A stretch of DNA of 64,000 nucleotides from Pelagomonas calceolata. Lineage: Eukaryota > Sar > Pelagophyceae > Pelagomonadales > Pelagomonadaceae. Numbering within the stretch: the stretch's first letter is position 1; each line of letters begins with the position of its first letter. The stretch spans positions 2,914,001-2,978,000 of the forward strand of contig CAKKNE010000003.1 in NCBI GenBank assembly GCA_918797485.1, written 5' to 3'. The notes below the pieces were generated by a model. That model had not been told where the DNA came from. It ran no database searches and saw nothing but the letters and a program-made list of their open reading frames with translations. Shown one piece after another: positions 17,832 to 26,564 of the stretch. A program made the translations under genes and the position numbers.

Positions 17832-18695
17832 ATGGCGGCCGCCGAGTCGACCGCGCGCACGGTCGCGCTCCACCCCCTGGCCATCGTCGGCGTCTCGGAC
17901 CATTTTACAAGAGTGAGCGTCGGCGGGTCGCGCCAGGGCGCGGGCTCGCCCGTCGTCGGCCTGCTTTTTGGGATGCAGCGCGGATTGGAAGTAGACGTCG
18001 TCGACGCTATCGAGGTGCACCTGACGGAGGCCACAAAGGTCGACGCGCAGTTCCTCGAGCAGTCCAAGGCGCTCTATACCGAAGTGTATGAGGATCGAGA
18101 CCTCGTCGGATGGTACGCGGTCGCGCCGGCACCTACTGCGAACCACCTAGCGCTCCACGAGGAGTTCGTCAAGTACAACGAGAGCCCCCTCTTTTTACTG
18201 ATGGACCCGCAGCCGCAACAGGACGCCAAGGACCTGCCCATCCAGGTCTACGAGACCGAGGTCCACGACCTGAAGACCGTGTTTGCGACCGTGCCCTTCC
18301 AGCTCGAAACCACCCAAACCGAGCGCGTCGCCATGGAGGCCGTCGCGCAGACGGGGTGTACGGATCGGGAACTGATGCTCGACACGCACGTCGCCTCGCT
18401 GGACACGTCCCTGAAGACGCTGGCGGCGCGCGTGCGGGCTTTACGGGATTATCTCGCCGCGGTCCGCGCCGGCACCGTCGCCGCCGACCATTCTCTCCTC
18501 AGAAAGCTCGGCGCGCTCTGCGACCGCCTGCCTTCGTTAAAATCGGACGGCGCCTTCGAGGAGGCCTTCCTGCGCGACTACAACGACGCGCTCGCCACGG
18601 CCTTCCTCGCGACGGCGACGAAGAACGCCGCCGCGGTGAACGACCTCTCGGACAAGTTCGTGCTCGTGAACGCGCGGGGCTCGAAGCTCGTGTAG
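17832..18695 (+). CDS. CSN6: COP9 signalosome subunit 6 (MPN- protein)
   Basis: 287 residues from ATG 17832 (MAAAESTARTVALHPLAIVG). VALHPLAIVGVSDHFTR, VVGLLFGMQRG, DLVGWYAVAPAPT and NESPLFLLMD follow CSN6 in order. The JAMM zinc motif H-x-H...S-x-x-D is absent, as expected for the inactive MPN- subunit that pairs with CSN5. The C-terminal helices (about 200-287) fit the CSN bundle. The complex removes NEDD8 from cullins. The window also encodes an F-box protein and SGT1, which act around the same SCF ligases. Confidence 0.9.
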   Translation: MAAAESTARTVALHPLAIVGVSDHFTRVSVGGSRQGAGSPVVGLLFGMQRGLEVDVVDAIEVHLTEATKVDAQFLEQSKALYTEVYEDRDLVGWYAVAPAPTANHLALHEEFVKYNESPLFLLMDPQPQQDAKDLPIQVYETEVHDLKTVFATVPFQLETTQTERVAMEAVAQTGCTDRELMLDTHVASLDTSLKTLAARVRALRDYLAAVRAGTVAADHSLLRKLGALCDRLPSLKSDGAFEEAFLRDYNDALATAFLATATKNAAAVNDLSDKFVLVNARGSKLV

Positions 18696-18845
18696 TAGTA
18701 GTAGTAACTCTCTCCTGTGCTCTAATTTCTTGTCACGATGCTAGTGTTACAGGGGAATACATACGGGCGGGATCAGACGCCGACCGATCGCCGCCCGCGA
18801 CCGTGACTCATAATTATGCGAAGCTTAGTCGTCGTGGAAGGGCGC

Positions 18846-20474
18846 TCACTGGAACTCGGCCTCGCCGCCCTCGTCCATCGCGTCCGCCGCCGGCGCCGGC
18901 GCCGCGGGCTCCGTGGCCGCCGCGGCGGGCTCCTCCGTGGCCGGCGCCGCGGGCTCCTCCTCCATGGCCGCGGCCGCGGGCTCCTCCGCCGCGGGTTCGG
19001 CCGCCGCCACGGGTTCCTCCGCCGCCGGAGCGGGCTCCTCGGCGGCCGCCGCCGGCTCCTCGGCGGCCGGCTCCTCGGCCTCCTCCTCGGGCTCGTCGAC
19101 GACGGGCGCCTTGCGCGCGCGCGGCGCGCCGCGCTTCTTGGGCTGCGGCATGACCTCCTCCGCGTCGTCGTCGTCCTCCTCCTCCTCGTCCTCCTCATGC
19201 TCGGACTCGGACTCGGACTCGACCTTGGCCTTCTTCTTGGGCGCCGCGCGCTTCTTCGGCGCGGCGCGGCGCTTGGGCTTCGGCGCGACCTCCTCCTCGG
19301 GCTCATTAAGGGAGGCGGCCTTCTCGGCCAGCAGGCGGCACACGGCCTTGAACTCGCCGCACTTCATCGCGCAGCCGGCCGTCGCCTCGACCTTCGCCAT
19401 GAGCGCCTTGCGGTCGAGCGACGCGTCCTTCAAAAGCTCCGCGCGCGCGACGGCGGCGAAGAGGCGCACCGGGATGGACAGGGGCATGGGCTGGCTCTCG
19501 CCGAGGTTCTCGAGGCCGTACGTCTCGGTGGCCGGGTCCGTGCCGAAGGTCGGGTCGACCTTCTTGGCCTTGGGCGCGGCCCGCTTCGGGGCCCGGCGCG
19601 GCGGCGGCGGCGCGGCCTTCTTCCGCGGGCGCTTGCTCACGGGCATCACCTCGTCGTCGTCGTCATCATCCTCGTCGTCGGAGTCGGCCTTCTTGGGCAC
19701 CGCCTTCTTCTTCGCCGGCGCGCGCTTGCGCTTCGGCGCCGCCTTCTGCAACGACGACGACGGCTTCTCCAAAAATTCAACTAATCTACCAATCAGCTTC
19801 TCCTTGTCGACCTTACCCTCGAAGGACTTGGCCGAGCGGTCGACGCGGCACAGGTCGAGCATGGCCGTGATCTGGCCGTTCTTGAACTTCGCGAGGCGGT
19901 CGAGGAGCCGCGGCTTCTCCTTGCTCTCGTCCTCGAACACGAACCCCGCGAAGGCCGCGAGGTTCTTGCGGACTTTGCCCTTCGCGCCCTTGGTCTTGAA
20001 GACGACTCTATGGAGGTCTTCCAAGGCGTCCTTGTTCTTCGCTTCGCGCATCAGTTCATCTACTTCAGCCATCTCGCCGAGCGGCGTCCCGGCGCCCACT
20101 TTCTTCTCCTTCTTCTGGGGCGCTTCGATGGCGATGCGCTCCGTGGACTTGCGCGCGCGCTTGCCCTCGACGATCTGCGACCCGTTGTAGAGGCCCGGCT
20201 TCGGCGCCTCGTCCTCCTCGTCTTCTTCTTCGTCCGCCTCGGCCTCGTCGGCCTTCTCGGGCGCTTTGGCGGGCTCCTCGGCGGCCGCGGGCTCGGCCGC
20301 GGGCGCCTCCTTGGCCTGCTCAGCCGGCTCGGTCTTGGCCGGCTCCTCCGGCTCCTTGGCCGCCTCCGGCTCCTTGGCGCTCTCCGGGGCCGCAGCGGTT
20401 TCGGCCGCGGCGGGCGGCGCGGTTGGCTTCGTGGGCTCGACAAGGTCCATCGGTTGCGGATCTACGTTCTCCAT
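18846..20474 (-). CDS. DEK: DEK-family chromatin protein
   Basis: 542 residues from ATG 20474 (MENVDPQPMDLVEP). The DEK core is clear: GAGTPLGEMAEVDELM near residue 125, LEDLHRVVFKTKGAKGKVRK, NLAAFAGFVFEDESKEK, then a SAP-like helix pair (QITAMLDLCRVDRSAKSF, KLIGRLVEFLEKPSSS). A C-terminal DEK_C-like helical domain follows (IPVRLFAAVARAELLKDASL). The linkers are acidic or lysine-rich, and the last 90 residues are a Glu-Pro-Ala low-complexity tail. DEK binds DNA and chaperones H3.3; it is nuclear. Another ATG at 20525 is in frame but less likely. Confidence 0.88.
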   Translation of the reverse strand: MENVDPQPMDLVEPTKPTAPPAAAETAAAPESAKEPEAAKEPEEPAKTEPAEQAKEAPAAEPAAAEEPAKAPEKADEAEADEEEDEEDEAPKPGLYNGSQIVEGKRARKSTERIAIEAPQKKEKKVGAGTPLGEMAEVDELMREAKNKDALEDLHRVVFKTKGAKGKVRKNLAAFAGFVFEDESKEKPRLLDRLAKFKNGQITAMLDLCRVDRSAKSFEGKVDKEKLIGRLVEFLEKPSSSLQKAAPKRKRAPAKKKAVPKKADSDDEDDDDDDEVMPVSKRPRKKAAPPPPRRAPKRAAPKAKKVDPTFGTDPATETYGLENLGESQPMPLSIPVRLFAAVARAELLKDASLDRKALMAKVEATAGCAMKCGEFKAVCRLLAEKAASLNEPEEEVAPKPKRRAAPKKRAAPKKKAKVESESESEHEEDEEEEDDDDAEEVMPQPKKRGAPRARKAPVVDEPEEEAEEPAAEEPAAAAEEPAPAAEEPVAAAEPAAEEPAAAAMEEEPAAPATEEPAAAATEPAAPAPAADAMDEGGEAEFQ

Positions 20475-20541
20475 TGGTGCTAGATCTATAAAGAGCTTAT
20501 AATATAGAGCTAGCTGGCTTGCCAAAGCGTCTCTTTGAATT

Positions 20542-20565
20542 CCTAGTGTCTTACTATACGCTAGC
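20542..20565 (+). promoter_or_regulatory. CTAG palindromic 5' element, copy 8
   Basis: CCTAGTGTCTTAC-TATA-CGCTAGC lies between divergent DEK and AAR2, 127 bp before the AAR2 ATG. Confidence 0.65.
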
Positions 20566-20692
20566 GCGACGGCCCGGCTGTGTCTCCACGACCGGCGTTA
20601 CCAAGCACGAGTGCTGCATCTGATAGCTGCAACTGACAGCCGCAACAGCTGCGACGAAGCGTTGCAGGCGCGACAGCCGACGGGAGAGCAAG

Positions 20693-21796
20693 ATGGCCGC
20701 TCTCCAGCCACAAGCGCTCCTCGTCGTCACGGACACGACGCAAGGCATGGAGTTCGGCATCGACGCCCACGTCTGGACGCTCGGCGCCAAGTTCGAGGGC
20801 CTGCACTCCATAAGCGAGGGCCTGCACCTGCTCACGTTCGCGCCCGGCGGCGTCGCGGGCCGCGAGGGCGTTTTCATAGACTGCGTGGCCGGCGGCGTCC
20901 ACCGGCAGCGCTGGGACGTGCATAATGAATGCCTCGATGGCGCAAGTGTACTAACGGACGCGCAGCGCGAGAGCCTCGAGGCCGCGGCGCGGGCCGGCGC
21001 CCTGACCCTCGCGCCGTATCCTCAAAACCACGCCCGCGTCTGGGCCGCCGTCGCTTCTAGCATCGACGTGGCGACATTACAAAGATGCAATTTGAGACTC
21101 GACGAGGCGTTCGGGCCCGGTGGTATTGATGGAGAACGGGGCGAGAGGGAACCGCGCTGGACGCCGGTCGATCGCGACGCGATGCGCCGGCGCCGCGGTG
21201 ACGTAGATGCGACGAGCTTCCACGGGCCGGATGCATCTTCAAGGCTCGCCGCGACGGCGGCCCCCTCCATTCTGATGAAGGAGCTCGCGCTGGCTTTTGT
21301 GGTTTTCCTCTCCCTCGGATCGCTGGAGGCCCTAAAGCAGTGGCAGCGCCTCGTGCGCCTCTTCTGCGCCTGCGACGGCCTCATGGCCGCCGAGCCGCTG
21401 CTTTTCCAGAGACTGGCCTCGCTTCTGACCGCGCAGCTCGCGCTCGCCCCCGAGGACTTCTTCCGCGACGCTTTAGGAAGGGACGAGGACGTCCTGCGGG
21501 CGGCGCTGCTGGACTTCTTCGCGAACGCGGCGGACAAGCCCATGCTCGCGACCGCGGCGGACGGGCTCCTCGCGTTCGCGCAGGAGCGTTTTGGGTTGTG
21601 GGCGGGCCACGCGTCCGCGTCCGCGCTCGTGGCGGCGCGGGCGCACGAGACGGGCGACGACGGCGCGCAGGAGATTGATTTGCGACGCTTCGTCCGGCCC
21701 GGCGAGGACCTCCAGATGTGCGCCGCGCGGCTGATCGAGGCGGGCGGCGAGGGCTACGGCGAGGCCGTGGCGTTCCTGGAGGCGCTTGCGGCGTGA
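20693..21796 (+). CDS. AAR2: AAR2-like U5 snRNP assembly factor
   Basis: 367 residues, typical length. ALLVVTDTTQGMEFGIDAH then WTLGAKFEGLHSISEGLH is the AAR2 N-terminal signature, and YPQNHARVW belongs to the same beta-rich domain. The C-terminal helical half has LALAFVVFLSLGSLEALKQW then QRLVRLFCACDGLM, the conserved F-x-G...E-x-W-K-x-L segment. AAR2 holds Prp8 in a U5 snRNP precursor before Brr2 binds. Its presence confirms an active spliceosome despite few introns here. Confidence 0.9.
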   Translation: MAALQPQALLVVTDTTQGMEFGIDAHVWTLGAKFEGLHSISEGLHLLTFAPGGVAGREGVFIDCVAGGVHRQRWDVHNECLDGASVLTDAQRESLEAAARAGALTLAPYPQNHARVWAAVASSIDVATLQRCNLRLDEAFGPGGIDGERGEREPRWTPVDRDAMRRRRGDVDATSFHGPDASSRLAATAAPSILMKELALAFVVFLSLGSLEALKQWQRLVRLFCACDGLMAAEPLLFQRLASLLTAQLALAPEDFFRDALGRDEDVLRAALLDFFANAADKPMLATAADGLLAFAQERFGLWAGHASASALVAARAHETGDDGAQEIDLRRFVRPGEDLQMCAARLIEAGGEGYGEAVAFLEALAA

Positions 21797-21898
21797 CTGT
21801 TGTGAAAAATTTAATGTGGCTAGTTGTAACCCACTAGATTTTGCTCGACCCATGGTCCTACTGGGACTGCAGCGTCGGGCAGCCCTTTGCGTGGAAAA

Positions 21899-22717
21899 AT
21901 GCTGGCATTGATGCTTTTTCTGGCAGCCGCCCGCGCTCTCACGCTGCCGCGGCTCGACCCGCAGCGGATGGTGGCGAGCTGGGCGGAAGCGCAGGAGCTG
22001 CTCGGGCTGAATAGGACCGCCGCGGAGAACAGGGAGCTGGTGCTCGGCTTCTACAACATGTCCCGGGGTTACGGCCACTACCGGCACGTGCGGTACGTCA
22101 TGATGTCGAAGGTGGCGAGCGAAGAGATCAGCGGGAACATGGCCCTATGGGCACACGGCGAGCGAACCGACCCCGCCAACTGCACCTTCACATTTGTGCG
22201 CGAACCGCTGAGGAAGTTTATCTCCGGAGCGGTGGAGATGGAGTGGCGCTTCCGACAGGGGCAGAAATTGCTAGGTGACGACGACATGGGAAGCTGGCGC
22301 TTCCATCGCCTGCCCGTCGGCTCGCGCGATCGCGCAGTGGCTTTTCTCAAGGATCTGCTCGAGTTTAGGTGGGCGGTCGTTCCGCGGGCTCTGGGACACC
22401 GGGGCGGCCTGGCCCACGTCTACCCGATGTTTGGCCAGGCGGCCACCTGGCAACGCCTCGTCGGGCTGGACTTCATCGGTCGGCTAGAAAACTTCGCCGC
22501 CGACTGGGCACGGATGCAAGCGGTGTGCGGCACCGGCCACGTTCCTTACAACAGCAGTCTCGAGATCCACATCACGTCGTCCGACCCGATGCACGTCAAG
22601 CCCGGATGGTACGCAGCGCTCGGTGAGTGCGCCGTCCGCCGCGCCTTGTGCCGCCTGCTGTCACCCGACTACGAAACGTTCGGCTATGCGTGCGAGCAGC
22701 AAGTCTGTGCCGGATAG
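21899..22717 (+). CDS. Sulfotransferase-like protein, secretory
   Basis: 272 residues from ATG 21899 with a signal/anchor (MLALMLFLAAARALTLP). CTFTFVREPLRKFISGAVEM is the 3'-PAPS-binding R-x-P...S block of Golgi sulfotransferase-2/HS2ST-like families. DFIGRLENFAADWARM is the E-N/F-x-x-D-W segment. The end LLSPDYETFGYACE matches the terminal Y-x-x-D-x-x-x-F-G-Y motif. No clear 5'-PSB P-loop remains near the N terminus, so activity is uncertain. N-glycosylation sequons support a luminal location. A degenerate CTAG-like sequence lies at 21819-21837. Confidence 0.7.
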   Translation: MLALMLFLAAARALTLPRLDPQRMVASWAEAQELLGLNRTAAENRELVLGFYNMSRGYGHYRHVRYVMMSKVASEEISGNMALWAHGERTDPANCTFTFVREPLRKFISGAVEMEWRFRQGQKLLGDDDMGSWRFHRLPVGSRDRAVAFLKDLLEFRWAVVPRALGHRGGLAHVYPMFGQAATWQRLVGLDFIGRLENFAADWARMQAVCGTGHVPYNSSLEIHITSSDPMHVKPGWYAALGECAVRRALCRLLSPDYETFGYACEQQVCAG

Positions 22718-22751
22718 CGGCCCGCATCAGGGGAAGCACCATGACGACGGC

Positions 22752-22783
22752 TAACATATCCCGTCGACCGACGGGATATGTTA
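22752..22783. repeat. Perfect 15-bp inverted repeat after the sulfotransferase gene
   Basis: TAACATATCCCGTCG and its exact complement are separated by two bases, 35 bp after the stop codon. It is followed by AT-rich sequence (AAATTTATATAG). As RNA it would fold into a strong hairpin, but a 2-nt loop is too tight, so one or two inner pairs would open. It could act in 3'-end formation or be a small insertion relic. Confidence 0.75.
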
Positions 22784-22977
22784 TACGGCCAGTAAAACTA
22801 AATTTATATAGTATTACCGCCGCGGGAGCTCTTGATCGAGCACCCCCCGCAGCTCCCGCAGGTCCTGGGCGCCCCATCGGAGGCCGCGCGGCGGTGATCG
22901 CGGCGGGGGGAGAGGGACGACTCAAACAAAAGAATTCCGTGTGAGATGGGGTTTATTACCACAGGGGGATCAGGCAA

Positions 22978-22998
22978 AGGGAGGGGAGGGGAGGGGAG
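22978..22998 (+). repeat. G-run tract with quadruplex potential
   Basis: Four consecutive G3-G4 runs separated by single A lie just 3' of the tandem glycosyltransferase gene (minus strand). The gene's transcript would carry the C-rich complement. Confidence 0.6.
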
Positions 22999-23014
22999 CT
23001 CGACGCCGTGTGCG

Positions 23015-26000
23015 TCATATGAGCCAGTCGAGGATTTTGCGGGGGTACGTTTCTTCACTTTCACTGGGGGCTTCACTTTCAACAACAGCGCCCCCGGGCA
23101 CAATCACTTGCACATCGTCGTCGTCGACCGGCGCGCCGCCGGCCTCGACGTCCGTCGGGTCCGCAAAAAAACCGCGCGTCGCGGCGTCGCCCGGCTGCGG
23201 CGTCGCGAGATGTTTCTTCATCAAATCCATGAAGATGTCGTCGTCGAGGCCGGCGGCGGGCGTCGACCGCGAGGCGGGCGTCGTCGGCGCCTTGGCGTCG
23301 CGGCCAAAGATGAAGCCCGCCGTGCCGCTCATCATGGCGATGGCCACGATCAGGCCGGCGCCCATGACGATCCAGAGCCAGGTGAGGCTACTGCGGTCCT
23401 TGCGGCCGCCGCGCTTGCGGTCGTTGTGACCGCCGGGCGCCGCCGGCGTGGCGGTGGGCGCGGGCGTCGCCTTGTGCGGCGCGGCCGTCGGCGCCGGCAC
23501 GGGCGCCGCCGTCGGGTTTCCGGCGATAGGCGTCGGCGCCGGTGTGGGAGCCGGAGACGGGGCCGGTGACGGGCGCGGCGTCGGCGCGAGCGTCTGACTT
23601 ACGACGACGACCGGGGCCGAGACCGTCGTGATGGCCTCCGCATGCGTGGCGGCCGCCGCGGCCTCAGCCGCCTCCGGGGAGCCAACCGGCGCCGCCGCTG
23701 CGATCGTCGCGACCTCGTTCTTCACTTCCTCGACAAACGTGTCGGCCGCCGCCTCGAGCGACGTCGACACGCCCGACGAGAGCGCGTCTACGTCGTCGTA
23801 GCCGCTGGCCGCGGCCGTCGCGGCGGGCACCACAATCTCGTACGTCACCTCGACGCCGCCCGTCAGGCGGCGATTCACGGGCACGCCGTCGACCCTCAGG
23901 TTCGTGACCATGTCCGCGTCCACGCCGGTGATCGCCGCGGCGACCGTCGTCTTGAACGCGTCCACGAACACTGTGTTCTGGAACGCGTCCGCCGTGACGC
24001 CCGCGACCGTGCTCGTGACCTCGACGGCGATGATCGGCGTCGGCGTCGGCGACGACGTCGGCTGGGCCGTCGACACGTCGTAGGAGAACGAGTAGCTGTA
24101 CGCCGCGAGCGGCGTGTCCATCTCGAGCAGGCGGATGGCCCGCACCGGGTGCTGGTGCGCGACGCACTTCGTCGGCTGCGCGGCGACGGTCCCGAAGGCC
24201 CTCGAGCAGGTCGCGGCGTCGATCTTGGCGTCCAAGCATTTCTGGAGCGCTTCGCCCTTGTTCGCCGCCGGGATCTTGGGGGCGGCCCACACGACCAGGT
24301 CGCGGGCAAACCGGTCGAAGGCGGCGCCGTTCGTCTGCAGGAACTCAGCGCCCAGCGCGTCGCGCGTCTCCGCGAGCGCGGCGAAGGCCTCGAGCCGCGT
24401 CGACGAGGCGATGTCCGTGATGGTCTGGGTGTAGCCCTTGCGGTGCGTGACGACGGGCGTCGTCTTCTCCGAGAACGCGACGTCCCGGCTGGCCGCGATC
24501 GACCCCCAGTGGAAGCGCACGTCGTTATTGACGCGTGTCGCGCCGAACTGCACGCCGTTCAACGCGGCCGTCCGCGCGACGCGGTTCCACGGGTAGTTCG
24601 TCAGCGACAGCGCGGCGGCCTTGCGCTCGTCCGCCGTCGCCGCCGCACGGCCGCGCGCGAAGGCGGCCTGGTCCTTATCCCACATGGACCGCTTCGTGCC
24701 GCTCTGGTCGATCTGGTACGGGAAGAAGAGTAAGTCCGCGTCGTCGTTGGCCCGGAGCTCGCGAACCGCCGCGCCCAGCGCGTGCGCGTCCACTAGATCA
24801 TCGGCGTCGACGTAGACCGTAAAGGCGCCATCGCGTAAGGGAGCCGCGCGGTTGCGAGCGCGGCCCGCGCCCTTGGAGACGCCGTCTCTCAGTAGGTAGA
24901 CGTTGTCGTGCTTCCCGCGGAACTTTTGCACGGCCTCGACCGTGTCGTCCGTGGAGCCGTCGTCGACGACGAAGACCTCGGTGGCGAGCGGCACGTTCGT
25001 GAGCGACGTGAGGAGCGCCGTGATCTGCTTGCCGGCGTCCTTGGTCGGGATCACGACGGATAATTCGACGCGAGGCGCCTCGTCGTCCCCGAAGAACTTC
25101 ACGTGGTCGTTGTCCTCGAACTCCGACAGTAAATCTTCCCTCGGCACGTAGGTCGCGGCCGCGTCGACGAAGTCGCGCGCGGTTCTTTGTAAGATGCGCG
25201 CGAACTTGGCGCGCAGTTTGGGGTCCTGCTGCCGCGAGACGATCCACTTGCTCCGGCTGAGGAAGCTGGCGAACTCGCGAAGTAAAAACGAAGGAGCCTT
25301 GTCCGCGAGCAATTCCGCCGCGATCGCGTTGAGGTTCGGGAAGTAGCCGCCGAGCTTCTCCGCGTCCGCGCCGTCGATGCCGGCCGTCGTCTGGCGCGCG
25401 TCTCCCACGGTATGCGCCACGACCGGCGTGCCGGTGTAGGCGACCTTCGCGTCTTTGGACGCCGTCAGCGCCCTCCAGTGGAAGGCGTTGTCCTCGAAGA
25501 AGTGGTCTCCCGTCGGGAACTTGACGTCGTTCGTGCGCAGGTAGTCCGCCCCGTACAGCTTGCGCCAGGGCACGGGCGACGCTCGCAACACTTGCGGGTG
25601 TTGCTCGACGGTGAAGGCCGTGTCGCGAGGTAATGAGCTGGTCACCTTGAGGTCGTACGGCGGGAGCTGCTTGTGCGTGTTTTGGTCGTAGCGGAACCAA
25701 TCTCCAAGTACGACGTCAGCGTCGTTCGTCTGGGCGGCCTCGACGAGCTGCGCCAGCGCCGTCTTCGCCATGACGTCGTCCGCGTCGAGGAAGGCGACGT
25801 AATTCGACGTTGCGGGGCAGGCATCCATGCCCTTGTTGGCCACGGAGCCGACGCCGCCGGGCGTGTTCGCCGGCAGCGCGACGACCGAGTGGCCGCGGTC
25901 ATCACCCTCCAGCGCGTGCTCCACGGCGCACCTCGTCGCGTCGCGGCTGCCGTCGTCCACAAAAACAATCTTCAGGTTCGAGTGCGTCTGCCCCAGCACG

Positions 26001-26179
26001 CTCGCGACGGCGTCGCCGACCGTGTCCTCGGTGTCGAAGCCCGTGATGATCACGCAGACCTCGTCGGTTGTCGTGTCCTTGTCATTTTTCACAAGAGGTG
26101 CGGCTGCCGCGCGCGGGGCGGGCAGCGTCTGTTGGGTGGCTGCTGCCGCTACGGCAGCTAGAATTGCATAATACTGCAT
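23015..26179 (-). CDS. Tandem GT2 glycosyltransferase with Pro/Thr stalk and C-terminal membrane anchor
   Basis: 1054 residues from ATG 26179 (MQYYAILAAVAAAATQQTLP, a signal peptide); the longer frame from 26287 lacks support. The first GT2 domain (about 38-230) has VIITGFDTEDTV, IVFVDDGSRDAT and AFLDADDVMAK. The second (about 370-560) has SVVIPTKDAGK, VFVVDDGSTDDT and YVDADDLVDAH. Both keep acidic DxD-type sites. Then come a 150-residue Thr/Val/Ala region, a mucin-like Pro/Thr/Ala stalk, one helix (WLWIVMGAGLIVAIAMM) and a short cytosolic tail. The topology implies catalytic domains in the lumen or outside. It perhaps makes extracellular polysaccharide; the product is unknown. Confidence 0.85.
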   Translation of the reverse strand: MQYYAILAAVAAAATQQTLPAPRAAAAPLVKNDKDTTTDEVCVIITGFDTEDTVGDAVASVLGQTHSNLKIVFVDDGSRDATRCAVEHALEGDDRGHSVVALPANTPGGVGSVANKGMDACPATSNYVAFLDADDVMAKTALAQLVEAAQTNDADVVLGDWFRYDQNTHKQLPPYDLKVTSSLPRDTAFTVEQHPQVLRASPVPWRKLYGADYLRTNDVKFPTGDHFFEDNAFHWRALTASKDAKVAYTGTPVVAHTVGDARQTTAGIDGADAEKLGGYFPNLNAIAAELLADKAPSFLLREFASFLSRSKWIVSRQQDPKLRAKFARILQRTARDFVDAAATYVPREDLLSEFEDNDHVKFFGDDEAPRVELSVVIPTKDAGKQITALLTSLTNVPLATEVFVVDDGSTDDTVEAVQKFRGKHDNVYLLRDGVSKGAGRARNRAAPLRDGAFTVYVDADDLVDAHALGAAVRELRANDDADLLFFPYQIDQSGTKRSMWDKDQAAFARGRAAATADERKAAALSLTNYPWNRVARTAALNGVQFGATRVNNDVRFHWGSIAASRDVAFSEKTTPVVTHRKGYTQTITDIASSTRLEAFAALAETRDALGAEFLQTNGAAFDRFARDLVVWAAPKIPAANKGEALQKCLDAKIDAATCSRAFGTVAAQPTKCVAHQHPVRAIRLLEMDTPLAAYSYSFSYDVSTAQPTSSPTPTPIIAVEVTSTVAGVTADAFQNTVFVDAFKTTVAAAITGVDADMVTNLRVDGVPVNRRLTGGVEVTYEIVVPAATAAASGYDDVDALSSGVSTSLEAAADTFVEEVKNEVATIAAAAPVGSPEAAEAAAAATHAEAITTVSAPVVVVSQTLAPTPRPSPAPSPAPTPAPTPIAGNPTAAPVPAPTAAPHKATPAPTATPAAPGGHNDRKRGGRKDRSSLTWLWIVMGAGLIVAIAMMSGTAGFIFGRDAKAPTTPASRSTPAAGLDDDIFMDLMKKHLATPQPGDAATRGFFADPTDVEAGGAPVDDDDVQVIVPGGAVVESEAPSESEETYPRKILDWLI

Positions 26180-26564
26180 GTGTGCTTCTTTTGCAAGCGT
26201 TTTGAGTGATTGTCTTTGGCAGAGCAAAAATAGCTGAAATATTTTGGTCGGGGCGCTCTCGGGCAATTGCCGGGTAAATTCCTCCAACTATTGATGACTT
26301 GCGATCCGAGCATGTCGAAAGCCGCGGCCAAGGATTACTACACGCCGCACAAGGCGCATTCCCCGAGATCTACCCCCCCATGGGCCTCACTCACCCAGGG
26401 GCCGGGGGCAAAGCCGCACTACGCCGTCGAAGACGCCTCCCACGGCCTCCCCGAGGGCTCCTAGGCGTGGATCATACAAAAGGAGGCTGCCCGCGCGGGG
26501 CGCGACGGCAGTCCCCTCTTTTTATCTCTTGCATGGCAGGTCGTGTCGTGGGCGCATAACGACA
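26180..26564. other. Divergent intergenic region
   Basis: 385 bp lie between the GT2 gene start and the coiled-coil gene start. It contains one short possible ORF (26312-26464) and no CTAG element. Confidence 0.5.
26312..26464 (+). CDS. Possible 50-residue ORF (doubtful)
   Basis: ATG-initiated, Pro/Ser/His-rich (YYTPHKAHSPRSTPPWASL) with no family resemblance. It may be part of the 5' leader of the next gene. Overlapping frames are also open, so coding status is doubtful. Confidence 0.2.
   Translation: MSKAAAKDYYTPHKAHSPRSTPPWASLTQGPGAKPHYAVEDASHGLPEGS

Noticed and set aside
18740-18751. GCTAGTGTTACA between CSN6 and DEK
   Set aside because: Only half of the CTAG element, in a convergent gap; not counted as a copy.
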